Assembly (NCBI RefSeq): GCF_015207505.1
Contig: NZ_JADEWT010000010.1
Location: forward strand, 27,634 to 91,633
Reading direction: 5' to 3'
Length of the DNA stretch: 64,000 bases
Source of the DNA: Tychonema sp. LEGE 06208
GTDB lineage: Bacteria; Cyanobacteriota; Cyanobacteriia; Cyanobacteriales; Microcoleaceae
This document shows positions 6,907 through 15,305 of this stretch, in pieces. Positions within the stretch are counted from its first letter, which is position 1, and every line of letters starts with the position of its first letter. Under the pieces are notes generated by a model. That model ran no database searches and was not told the origin of the DNA. It saw only the letters and a list, made by a program, of their open reading frames with translations. The position numbers were made by a program, and so were the translations under genes.

Positions 6907-9105
6907 ATGCAAGAACAATTAACAATTTTTTTTTCCACACTTCCTGTATCTTCCGCCGTTGGCTGTGACGCGCTGCGGGAGTTGCGACTGTACGCTGTTT
7001 TTGACTCGCTGACGGCTCTGGCTTATTGCTCTGTCGCGCTATCTTTAGTCTATTTTACCCGCCAAGGTTCTCGCAGCAAGATTGGACGGCTGTTTGCTGT
7101 TGGTCTTTTTGCCTGCGGCGCTGCTCAATTGATGCAAGTTTGGATGCTTTGGCATTCTATTTATTGGTTGTCTGTAACTCTCAAAGCTGCAACTGCTGTA
7201 ATTTTTTTATTGTTAGCCGCAGCGACGATGGCTCTGATGCCGAAAGCACTGACTCAATTAACCTTAAATAAAACAAAAGATCTTCAAAAAATGCTGTTCA
7301 AACAAGTAGAAGAAAATTACGAAAACCCAGATATCCATACAGGAGAATTTGCCAAACAATCGATCGCGCTTGCCGATCCCGAAACCATTGTCAATTCGCT
7401 TAACGAACAGTTAGAAAAAGAAATTGCCGATCGCCACCGGGTTGAGGAAAAGTGGCAGTTGGCTCAATTTGCGATCGACCGATCGGCAGATGCGGTATTC
7501 TGGATCGGAGCCGACGGTAAATTTGTATACGTCAACGACGCGGCTTGCTCTTCCTTGGGATATTCTGCCGAAGAATTGCTCGACCTCACTATACACGACA
7601 TCAATCCCGATTTTCCAGAAACTGCTTGGAGTTTGCACTGGAAAGTCTTAAAAAGGTGCGGTTCCGTTAATATTGAAGTTCACCACCTTACTAAGTACGG
7701 TCGCATTTTTCCGGTGGAAATTACGATCGACCATTTGGAATTTAACGGTAAAGAATATCAGTGCGCCTTTGCTCGCGACATTAGCGAACGCAAGCGGATT
7801 GAGGCAGCTTTGCGCGAAAGGGAAGAAGAATTTAGATCCTTAGTTTCTAACATTCCCGGCGCAGTTTATCGTTGCAGTGCGGCGGGGCGATCGAGCCTAA
7901 CGTTTATCAGCAGCGGCATAGAAGCTATTTCTGGCTACCCCGCAGCTAACTTTATGATTCAACCGGTGCAGGCTTTTCCTAGTATAGTTCATCCCGATGA
8001 TGCGGAGGCGATCGAGCAATTTATCGATCGCGCGATTCAGACAAAGCAACCTTACGCGATCGAATATCGCCTGATTCACAGCGACGGAAATGTGCGGTGG
8101 GTTGCAGAAAAAGGTCAAGCCATTTTCCACACAGATGGTCAAATGTTATCCCTCAACGGCGCTATTTTTGACATCACAGAGCGCAAAGCAGCCGAGGACG
8201 CTTTGCGGCTGTCCGAGGCGATCGCCAACAACAGAGCCCAGCAGCTAGAAATCGCTCTCAAAGAACTCCGAGAAACCCAATCTCACCTAATTCATACCGA
8301 AAAAATGTCAAGTCTCGGTCAAATGGTAGCGGGAGTGGCTCACGAAATCAACAACCCAGTCAGTTTTATCTACGGCAATATTTCCTACGCCACCCAATAC
8401 ATGAAAGACTTGTTGCAGCTTGTGGAACTTTATCAAACACATTATCCTCAGCCAACGGTAGAAGTTCAAAAATATATTGAAAACATCGATTTAGAATTTC
8501 TGAGAGAAGATTTACTAAAAATATTATCTTCAATGAAAATGGGAGCCGATCGGATTCGCGAAATAGTTCTGAGTTTGCGAAACTTCTCGCGTTTAGACGA
8601 CTCGGTAAAGAAGCCGGCCAACATTCATGAAGGGATAGATAACACGCTCCTAATTTTGCATAACAAACTGCGAGCCCGATCCGAATATCCCGAAATCACA
8701 ATAATTAAAGATTACGGTGAATTACCATTAATTGAATGTTATTCAGGTCAGCTAAATCAGGTATTTATGAATCTGGCGAGCAACAGTATTGACGCACTAG
8801 AAGATGCTTGCAACCACAAAAGGCGAGCGGGCGACAGCGACTGGACACCAACTATTAGTATTCGCACCGAAGCCCTTAACGAAAATAGTATTTGCATCAA
8901 AATTGCCGATAATGCGCTAGGCATGACAGAAGACGTTCGCAGCCAATTGTTTGACCCGTTTTTCACCACAAAACCCCTAGGAAAAGGCACAGGTTTAGGG
9001 TTATCCATCAGCTACCGAATTGTTGTTGAAAAACACGGCGGAACCTTGACCTGTAGTTCAGTTTTGGGTGAGGGGACGGAATTTGCGATCGAACTTCCTT
9101 TGTGA
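6907..9105 (+). CDS. Sensor histidine kinase with ethylene-receptor-like membrane domain and two PAS domains
   Basis: 732 residues from ATG 6907 (a TTG at 6898 would add three; no clear Shine-Dalgarno for either). Three membrane helices (about 30-50, 62-82, 88-112) match the ETR1-type ethylene-binding domain in pattern: FDSLTALAYCSVALSLVYF, then FACGAAQLMQVW, then LKAATAVIFLLLAAAT. Asp33, Tyr40 and Cys70 correspond to conserved receptor residues, but the copper-ligand His four residues after the Cys is Gln74. After a linker come two PAS domains (about 190-300 and 305-430, each ending in a DIxERK motif). The kinase follows: H box MVAGVAHEINNP with His479, N box QVFMNLASNSIDALED, G boxes KIADNALGM and GKGTGLGLSI. 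It should sense something at the membrane and phosphorylate an unknown regulator; no receiver is adjacent. Its kinase module closely resembles that of the giant protein at 27005-32488. Confidence 0.85.
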   Translation: MQEQLTIFFSTLPVSSAVGCDALRELRLYAVFDSLTALAYCSVALSLVYFTRQGSRSKIGRLFAVGLFACGAAQLMQVWMLWHSIYWLSVTLKAATAVIFLLLAAATMALMPKALTQLTLNKTKDLQKMLFKQVEENYENPDIHTGEFAKQSIALADPETIVNSLNEQLEKEIADRHRVEEKWQLAQFAIDRSADAVFWIGADGKFVYVNDAACSSLGYSAEELLDLTIHDINPDFPETAWSLHWKVLKRCGSVNIEVHHLTKYGRIFPVEITIDHLEFNGKEYQCAFARDISERKRIEAALREREEEFRSLVSNIPGAVYRCSAAGRSSLTFISSGIEAISGYPAANFMIQPVQAFPSIVHPDDAEAIEQFIDRAIQTKQPYAIEYRLIHSDGNVRWVAEKGQAIFHTDGQMLSLNGAIFDITERKAAEDALRLSEAIANNRAQQLEIALKELRETQSHLIHTEKMSSLGQMVAGVAHEINNPVSFIYGNISYATQYMKDLLQLVELYQTHYPQPTVEVQKYIENIDLEFLREDLLKILSSMKMGADRIREIVLSLRNFSRLDDSVKKPANIHEGIDNTLLILHNKLRARSEYPEITIIKDYGELPLIECYSGQLNQVFMNLASNSIDALEDACNHKRRAGDSDWTPTISIRTEALNENSICIKIADNALGMTEDVRSQLFDPFFTTKPLGKGTGLGLSISYRIVVEKHGGTLTCSSVLGEGTEFAIELPL

Positions 9106-9113
9106 ATTGGTCC

Positions 9114-9209
9114 GACGGAAGTATCAAGACTTTGGTCGAAGTTATCGGTGACTATAAAGCGGGCGGTATAACTATTAAGAAAGGAGAATTTGCTGGAGTA
9201 GGAAGTGAT
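9114..9209 (+). pseudogene. Fragment of an MbnH/MauG-like diheme peroxidase gene
   Basis: Beginning 8 bp after the kinase stop, this stretch translates to DGSIKTLVEVIGDYKAGG and onward. It aligns without gaps to 42152-42247 inside the complete MbnH-like gene. By hand count 81 of 96 bases match and most differences are silent third-codon positions. No heme motif, start or the remaining ~1.1 kb of the gene is present. Confidence 0.8.
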
Positions 9210-9294
9210 ATCAAGTCCGGTTGCACCGTCACGTGACTGTTGACTGTTGACGGGCGGGTGGAAAAACTGAATGGTTGAGTGTTAACTGTTGATT

Positions 9295-9542
9295 CGATTT
9301 TATTATTCCGATGCAACCGGAAACGATAGGAAAATTAGCTCAAAATTAAGGTGGTTTCAGGCTTTAAGTTAACTGAAAAAAAAAACGCGCGACTTGCTAA
9401 ATTTCGTGAAAAGTTTAACAGAAGTCTGATTTATCAAAAACCCCGCTTTGATAATTCCGAGTTTACGCTTGTTTTAACTCGCCTATCGGCAACTCAATCA
9501 CCCATTTATATCGTTTCCGGTTGCATCGGAATAGTAAATTCG
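9295..9542. mobile_element. 248-bp foldback (MITE-like) element
   Basis: Positions 9304-9328 and 9509-9533 are exact 25-bp inverted repeats. With two mismatches the pairing extends to 9295 and 9542, giving ends of about 34 bp. The 180-bp interior has no convincing gene; a 72-codon frame at 9351-9569 runs through the repeat and has no recognisable domain. It lies in the gap between the MauG fragment and the giant kinase genes. Confidence 0.7.
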
Positions 9543-9550
9543 AGTTCATT

Positions 9551-9612
9551 GTTGACAGTTGACGGTTGACGGTTGACGGTTGACAGTGAACAGTGAACAG
9601 TCAACAGTCAAC
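9551..9612. repeat. Heptamer repeats (GTTGAC-type), inverted in the second half
   Basis: A run of GTTGACA/GTTGACG units turns into GTGAACA and then GTCAACA units, so the whole block can fold on itself. Related units also occur at 9238-9252. This is the short tandemly repeated repetitive sequence type common between genes in filamentous cyanobacteria. Confidence 0.75.
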
Positions 9613-9679
9613 ATCACCTGATGGTGTTACCGGAAATGATATTATTCCCCTCGCCGGGAGTAGAAAAACACCGCGCCGC

Positions 9680-12600
9680 TCAACATGGAAGTGAAATCGT
9701 AAATTCTGTACCTCGACCTAAAGTTGAGTTCACTTCTAGCATACCAGAGTGTTTCTCAACTACAATCTGCCGTGCGATCGCCAATCCCAACCCCGTGCCT
9801 TTCCCCACGCTTTTGGTTGTAAATAAGTGGTCAAATATCTTGTATTTGACCGATTCAGTCATCCCCATACCATTATCAGCAATAGTGATTTTAACTAGAT
9901 TATGTTCGACTGAACTGGTAATGGTAATGCAATTAGGATTGACTTTGATTTCCGTAAAAGTCCGCCCAATATTTGACTCATCTAAAGCATCGATCGCATT
10001 GGCCAGAATGTTCATAAACACCTGGTTAAGCTGTCCAGGAAAACATTCGATCGCAGGAATATTCCCGTAGTCTTTCACTACAACGATTGCGGGTCGCCGA
10101 TCGTTGGCTTTCAATCGATATTTGAGAATTAAGATCGTGCTGTCTATGCCAGAGTGGATATTGAAGGGCACTTTGTAGTCTTTGTCAGCACGGGAGAAAG
10201 TGCGGAGCGTCGTGCTGATACCTTTGATGCGATCGCAGCCCAATTGCATCGAGTCAATCATTTTGGGCAAATCTTCGATGATATAGTCTAAATCAATCTC
10301 GACCGCATGGTCGGCAATGTTAGCAGCAGATGCTTGGGTGCGATACAAAGCTAGATGTTCTGTTAAATCTTGAACTGTGCGCTTGGCTTCATTCAAATTG
10401 CCAGTTAGGAAGCCGACGGGGTTATTAATTTCATGAGCAACGCCAGCAACTAAGTTTCCCAATGCCGACATCTTTTCGCTTTGAATCATTTGCAATTGGG
10501 TTTGCTGTAAGTTTTGTAAGGCTTGTTCTAGCTGTTGGGCATAGGTTTGCGCTTGCTGATAAAGTCGGGCATTTTCTATAGAAATTGCCGCTTGAGCGCA
10601 TAACAGATTGAGTAATTCGACGCGATCGCTCGTGAACGCCCCCGTTACTAAATTATTTTCTAGATATAAAATCCCCAGCAACTTCCCTTGATGCAAAATC
10701 GGGCTGCATAAAATACTCTTAGGCTGCTGACGAATAATATACGAGTCATTAGCTAAAGTCGGATCGGCGATCGCATCCAGCAGCACAACAGTCTGCCGAT
10801 TGTGCTTGACTTTGTAAATCAGCTTCAGGGGAATGTCCTGGCTATCATCAACAGGAAGGCGTTGCAACACAACTGGCTGCGTCCCTATAGTAATTGACCC
10901 TTTAATCAGCAGGCGCGAGTCTCGCAAGAGCATTAACACACACTTATCTGCTCCCGCATTTTCGATGACTATAGAAAGTAACGATGCCAGCAGTTTTTCC
11001 AGTTCGATTTCACCTGAGATAGTTTGGGAAGCTTTGAGAATAGCAGCTAAATCTAGAGCAGTAGAGACACTGCTACTGCTGGACGTGGCGGAACTGGTAG
11101 AGGTGACACTCCCCAAGGCGAAGATAGTTTCGTGAGTGGAGAGGGGAGAACGGGTTTGCTGGAGGATGGGGGCGAGAAGTTGCCGATAGCGTCGTTCCAA
11201 GTCAGCGACTTTGGCTTTAGCTCCCCAACGGGCATAGCAGTAATATGCTTCTTGGATATATGCTTGGGCGACTTTTTCTTTCCCCCAATTGAGGTAAAAT
11301 TTGGCGGCAAGTTCATTCCCTAGTGCTTCTTCTTGGATATATGCGTTTTCTTTTGCGGAGGCGATCGCACGATCGTAGTAATCCATTGCTTCATACATCT
11401 GCCCCAACACCCGATACTGCTCTGCTTCAACCAAATAAAATTTGTGTAAATGGTTTGTGGGTGCATGGTTTGCCCATTCTTTGAGCTTCTTCTGGTTGTC
11501 AATAACTTCCTGGGGGAGGCGATCGCATTCCCTACCTTGGGCGTTGGGTAACATAGCAAGATGGGTCAATGAATCGTAAAAGTGAAACACCGGAACCTTA
11601 AAACAGCCGGATACTCCACTCAAATATTGTTTGGCATCAACTGCCACTTTGATTGCTTGCTCCCACTCATTAAACAAGTAACAAAGAATTAATTTATTGA
11701 TATACAATGCTCCCATTGCGTAAAGATCGTTGGCCTTCTGATGCAATGGCAACATCATTTGTTCGTCATAGATTACACCTTGAATTTCCCACGGACACTT
11801 GCTCTGACCGAGCAAATTTAATACAGATTGGTAAAAGACTCTAAGATAGTTATGAGCGACTTCCTGTTTGAGTTGAGCTAAGGCCTGATTGTAAACCTTC
11901 ATCTCTGGTTCTAGGATTGACAAATCTTTTCCTAGAAAAAAGGACAGCGAACAGTAATTGTAGGCACAGTAGGCAGCATATTCTAAAGTACCCATCTCCA
12001 GACCGCTATGGTATCCGTCGAGCAAAGGAGCGAGTGAATCTTGAATATGATGTTTCCAGGGCTTCACGAAGGGATAAACCATATTAATCGTGCTGGCTTT
12101 AAATTCTCTACTCTCAAAGCGTGATAGTAGTCCCATTGCCATTTGACCAACGCGATCGCCTAAATCTATTTCTCCAATACCGCACAGAATTACTCCATAC
12201 CAAGCATAAGCCTGTGCTGATACCGCAGCATTACCATATTCCACTGATAACCTAACCTGCTTGCACACGATTAACGGCAGTAATTCTGGAACCGCTTGAT
12301 AGACTGCGGCTGTCACAGTCGCCAAAATTCGGATTGCTGCCAGAGCTTGGACGTCTTTCATCTCAGGCAGTTCCAACAAATCTTCTAAATCTTTTCCTTT
12401 TAATAGATATTGAGTCTGTTGCAAACTTTGAGTAATCTCTGCGTCAGTGGGCTGCTCAGGAAACAACACTCCAAATAATTTCAAAGCAGAAAGAGCAGTT
12501 TTAATGGCTTTGGGCTGTTGGCTCTGGGCCACGTCAGCCAAAATTGTCACTTCATAGACCTTAACTTTGTCTAGTAATTGACGAGCATTTTGTACTACCT

Positions 12601-15097
12601 CATCAACTATCTGCTCCATTTGCCTAAAGTCACCGCTCAGACAAGCTACTTCTGCGGCTAAATCGTACAGAGCCAAGGTTATGTCATAGCATTGCTGCCA
12701 ACAACTTGCTGTGAGAAGTTGTATGCCTTGAGTGGCGTATTCAATTGCTGCGACGTAAGCGGTTGCAGATTTTGCCCTTTGTGCAGCAGCTAGATTTAGC
12801 TTTGCTAATTCCTCGCGTTCAGTTTCTGAGACAATTAAATCTGCTCCTTTATTTAATTGATTGACAATCTCAAAGATTTTTTCCTCTTTTTCCGTCTCGC
12901 TCATTACACTTAAAAGCAATTGCCCACTTTTTAAGTGCGTCAGTTGTTTTCGATCGTCGGGAATCAGCGAATAAGCAGCTTGTTGTACTCGATCGTGTAA
13001 AAATTTGTATGTAACAGTCTGAGATTTTTCTGTAGTAACTGCTTGACTTTCTTGCCAGACATAAAACTTATAAACATCGCTCAGCGGTAAAATTAGCCCT
13101 TCTTGTAACGCTTTCCATAAATCCGCAGCCGTTTCGATTTCCGATCGTTCTGAAACAATTGCCAAAGTTGCTAAATCAAACTGGTTGCCAATACAAGCAG
13201 CTAGCTGCAATATATTTTGAGTTGATGACGGTAGTTTTCGCAATTGCAATGCCATAAAAACCACAATGTCATTAGTTACCGCTTGCTGATGTACTTGAGC
13301 AATATCACATTGCCAAGAGCCTAATTCAAAATCAAATTGAATGAGATTCTCTTGATACAATGCCTTGAGAAACTGGGTTACAAAAAACGGATTTCCTTGA
13401 GTTTTTTGATAAATTAATTGAGAAAGAGTCCATGCCAAATTTTCTGAACATTTAAGTGTGTCAGCAACTAATTGATTTACTTTGACTTGACTCAGTGGCA
13501 TCAAAGTAATCGTATTAATCGTTGCTTGTTTTTTTTGAATCTCACTCAAAGTCAACATCAATGGATGTGCCGGATTAACTTCGTTATCACGGTATGCACC
13601 AATTAACAAAAGATGACTTGTCTCAGTCATTAATAATTGTAGCAATTTCAGTGATGCTGAATCTGCCCATTGCAAATCATCTAAAAACATCACTAAAGGA
13701 TGTTCAAAACTTGTAAAGACTTGGGTAAACTTTTGGAACAATAAATTAAATCTATTTTGTGCCGATGTTCCTGATAATTCTGGTGTGGGTGATTGCTTAC
13801 CAATAATTCTTTCTAGTTCAGGGATGACTTCAATAATTACTTGTCCATTTTCTCCAACTGCTGATAATATTTTGTTCCTCCATTGCTGAATTTGTGCATC
13901 ACTTTCGGTTAACAATTGTCCCATTAAATCTCGAAATGCCTGTACAAAAGCACTGAAGGGAATATTGCGCTGAAATTGGTCATATTTCCCTTTGATAAAA
14001 TAACCGCGTTGGCGAACAATAGGTTTATGAACTTCGTTGACAACTGCTGTTTTACCAATTCCCGAAAAACCTGCTACTAGCATCATTTCTGTTGCACCAA
14101 GGCTGACTCTTTCAAATGCTTGCAGTAGGGTTGATACTGCGGTTTCTCGTCCATAGAGTTGGTCTGGAATCAGGAAGCGATCGCATACATCCCTTCGCGC
14201 AATTTCAAAACTCTCAATCTTACCAGTTGCTTGAAGTTGAGTTAAACATTTTTCTAAATCAAACTTTAATCCCAATGCACTTTGATATCTATCTTCGGCA
14301 TTTTTAGACATCAATTTGATCGCAATATCTGAAATCACCTGCGGAATTTCTTCCCTGTTCGGTAAAAGTGGTGGTTGTTTGGCAATATGACAATGTACTA
14401 ACTCCATTATGTCATTTGATTCAAAAGGTAATTTCCCGGTGAGTAATTCGTAGAAGGTCACACCTAAAGAATAGAAGTCAGTGCGATAGTCAATTCCCCG
14501 ATTCATTCGGCCTGTTTGTTCTGGGGAAATATAAGCGAGTGTCCCTTCTAATATATTGATATTTATCAAAGCTTGCGTTTCTCGCGGTAGCAAGGAGGCG
14601 ATACTAAAGTCAATTAATTTGACTTGGTTAGTTTCGGGATTAATTAAAATATTGCTGGGTTTAATATCTTTATGAATGATGCGATCGCGATACAATATAT
14701 CTAAGGTGTTGCAGAGTGCGATCGCTATCACTAAAAACTCCCTCAAAGATAGTGCGTTCTTCCCTTTAATCGCCCATTCCTGAAGGGAAATCCCACCAAA
14801 ATCTTCCATGATTAACGCATAGCCATTTTGGTAAGGTTCCAGGCTATAAGTTTGGACGATCAGAGGTGAGTTGAGATTTTTGGCAATGGTATATTGATTG
14901 CGAAACTGCACGAGTTCGCTAAAGGTAGGATAGTCATTTTTTAGCAGCTTGATGACGACAGGTAATCGATCGTGGTTACGGATGGCTCGATATACTAAGG
15001 TTCGACTTCCTGAATAAACTGTCTCGACAATTTGATAGTTGGGAATTTGAACGGTTGTGTGAGGTTTGCTGTTTTGATCAGAGTTATTAATGGTCAT
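9680..15097 (-). CDS. HstK-type giant Ser/Thr kinase - ATPase - GAF - histidine kinase (array gene 1, last in operon)
   Basis: 1805 residues. Ser/Thr kinase about 20-285: Lys50 in VVIKLL, HKDIKPSN 142-149, DFS (not DFG) 163-165, and [17 protein letters not shown] in the activation segment. AAA_16-type ATPase from about 312: Walker A GFSGIGKT 343-350, Walker B LVMFLDD 468-474. A helical, TPR-like region runs to about 1290, followed by a Ser-rich linker and GAF (about 1330-1490). The histidine kinase has MSALGNLVAGVAHEINNP with His1555, QVFMNILANAIDAL and GKGTGLGLAI. It is predicted cytoplasmic, with no membrane segment. Family members in Anabaena (HstK, Pkn41/Pkn42) combine the same two kinases; their ligands are largely unknown. 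The first ~80 residues are identical to gene 2 except at the end. It is the last gene of the five; a 69-bp spacer precedes it. Confidence 0.92.
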   Translation of the reverse strand: MTINNSDQNSKPHTTVQIPNYQIVETVYSGSRTLVYRAIRNHDRLPVVIKLLKNDYPTFSELVQFRNQYTIAKNLNSPLIVQTYSLEPYQNGYALIMEDFGGISLQEWAIKGKNALSLREFLVIAIALCNTLDILYRDRIIHKDIKPSNILINPETNQVKLIDFSIASLLPRETQALININILEGTLAYISPEQTGRMNRGIDYRTDFYSLGVTFYELLTGKLPFESNDIMELVHCHIAKQPPLLPNREEIPQVISDIAIKLMSKNAEDRYQSALGLKFDLEKCLTQLQATGKIESFEIARRDVCDRFLIPDQLYGRETAVSTLLQAFERVSLGATEMMLVAGFSGIGKTAVVNEVHKPIVRQRGYFIKGKYDQFQRNIPFSAFVQAFRDLMGQLLTESDAQIQQWRNKILSAVGENGQVIIEVIPELERIIGKQSPTPELSGTSAQNRFNLLFQKFTQVFTSFEHPLVMFLDDLQWADSASLKLLQLLMTETSHLLLIGAYRDNEVNPAHPLMLTLSEIQKKQATINTITLMPLSQVKVNQLVADTLKCSENLAWTLSQLIYQKTQGNPFFVTQFLKALYQENLIQFDFELGSWQCDIAQVHQQAVTNDIVVFMALQLRKLPSSTQNILQLAACIGNQFDLATLAIVSERSEIETAADLWKALQEGLILPLSDVYKFYVWQESQAVTTEKSQTVTYKFLHDRVQQAAYSLIPDDRKQLTHLKSGQLLLSVMSETEKEEKIFEIVNQLNKGADLIVSETEREELAKLNLAAAQRAKSATAYVAAIEYATQGIQLLTASCWQQCYDITLALYDLAAEVACLSGDFRQMEQIVDEVVQNARQLLDKVKVYEVTILADVAQSQQPKAIKTALSALKLFGVLFPEQPTDAEITQSLQQTQYLLKGKDLEDLLELPEMKDVQALAAIRILATVTAAVYQAVPELLPLIVCKQVRLSVEYGNAAVSAQAYAWYGVILCGIGEIDLGDRVGQMAMGLLSRFESREFKASTINMVYPFVKPWKHHIQDSLAPLLDGYHSGLEMGTLEYAAYCAYNYCSLSFFLGKDLSILEPEMKVYNQALAQLKQEVAHNYLRVFYQSVLNLLGQSKCPWEIQGVIYDEQMMLPLHQKANDLYAMGALYINKLILCYLFNEWEQAIKVAVDAKQYLSGVSGCFKVPVFHFYDSLTHLAMLPNAQGRECDRLPQEVIDNQKKLKEWANHAPTNHLHKFYLVEAEQYRVLGQMYEAMDYYDRAIASAKENAYIQEEALGNELAAKFYLNWGKEKVAQAYIQEAYYCYARWGAKAKVADLERRYRQLLAPILQQTRSPLSTHETIFALGSVTSTSSATSSSSSVSTALDLAAILKASQTISGEIELEKLLASLLSIVIENAGADKCVLMLLRDSRLLIKGSITIGTQPVVLQRLPVDDSQDIPLKLIYKVKHNRQTVVLLDAIADPTLANDSYIIRQQPKSILCSPILHQGKLLGILYLENNLVTGAFTSDRVELLNLLCAQAAISIENARLYQQAQTYAQQLEQALQNLQQTQLQMIQSEKMSALGNLVAGVAHEINNPVGFLTGNLNEAKRTVQDLTEHLALYRTQASAANIADHAVEIDLDYIIEDLPKMIDSMQLGCDRIKGISTTLRTFSRADKDYKVPFNIHSGIDSTILILKYRLKANDRRPAIVVVKDYGNIPAIECFPGQLNQVFMNILANAIDALDESNIGRTFTEIKVNPNCITITSSVEHNLVKITIADNGMGMTESVKYKIFDHLFTTKSVGKGTGLGLAIARQIVVEKHSGMLEVNSTLGRGTEFTISLPC

Positions 15098-15305
15098 AGT
15101 TTTTTGAGGATTTATGAGTGAGCGATCGCTTACATGAGTCCGAATACTAGGGAAGAATTAACTTGTTTATACCGCCTTGATGGGTAAGGTGATGATAAAT
15201 TCTGTTCCTTTTCCTAGTATAGAGTTAACCTTCAGGGAACCGCCATGTTTTTCCTCAACGATTTGACGCGCGATCGCCAACCCTAAACCAGTTCCTTTCC
15301 CTACA
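14883..15305. repeat. 423-bp near-identical block, copy A (gene1 5' end, spacer, gene2 3' end)
   Basis: Read against copy B (20406-20828, offset exactly 5523 bp) I see one mismatch, inside the N-terminal leader codons. Identity covers about 70 codons of the gene 1 start, the whole 69-bp spacer and the last 46 codons of gene 2. Immediately outside (14882, 15306) the copies diverge. Confidence 0.85.

Noticed and set aside
9351..9569. 72-codon open frame inside the foldback element
   Set aside because: It includes the right terminal repeat and heptamer repeats, and no recognisable product; not a transposase.
9551..9612. Possible CRISPR-like array (also considered at 47281-47415 and 61741-61931)
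   Set aside because: Units are 7-9 bp without unique spacers of constant length, and there are no cas genes in the window.
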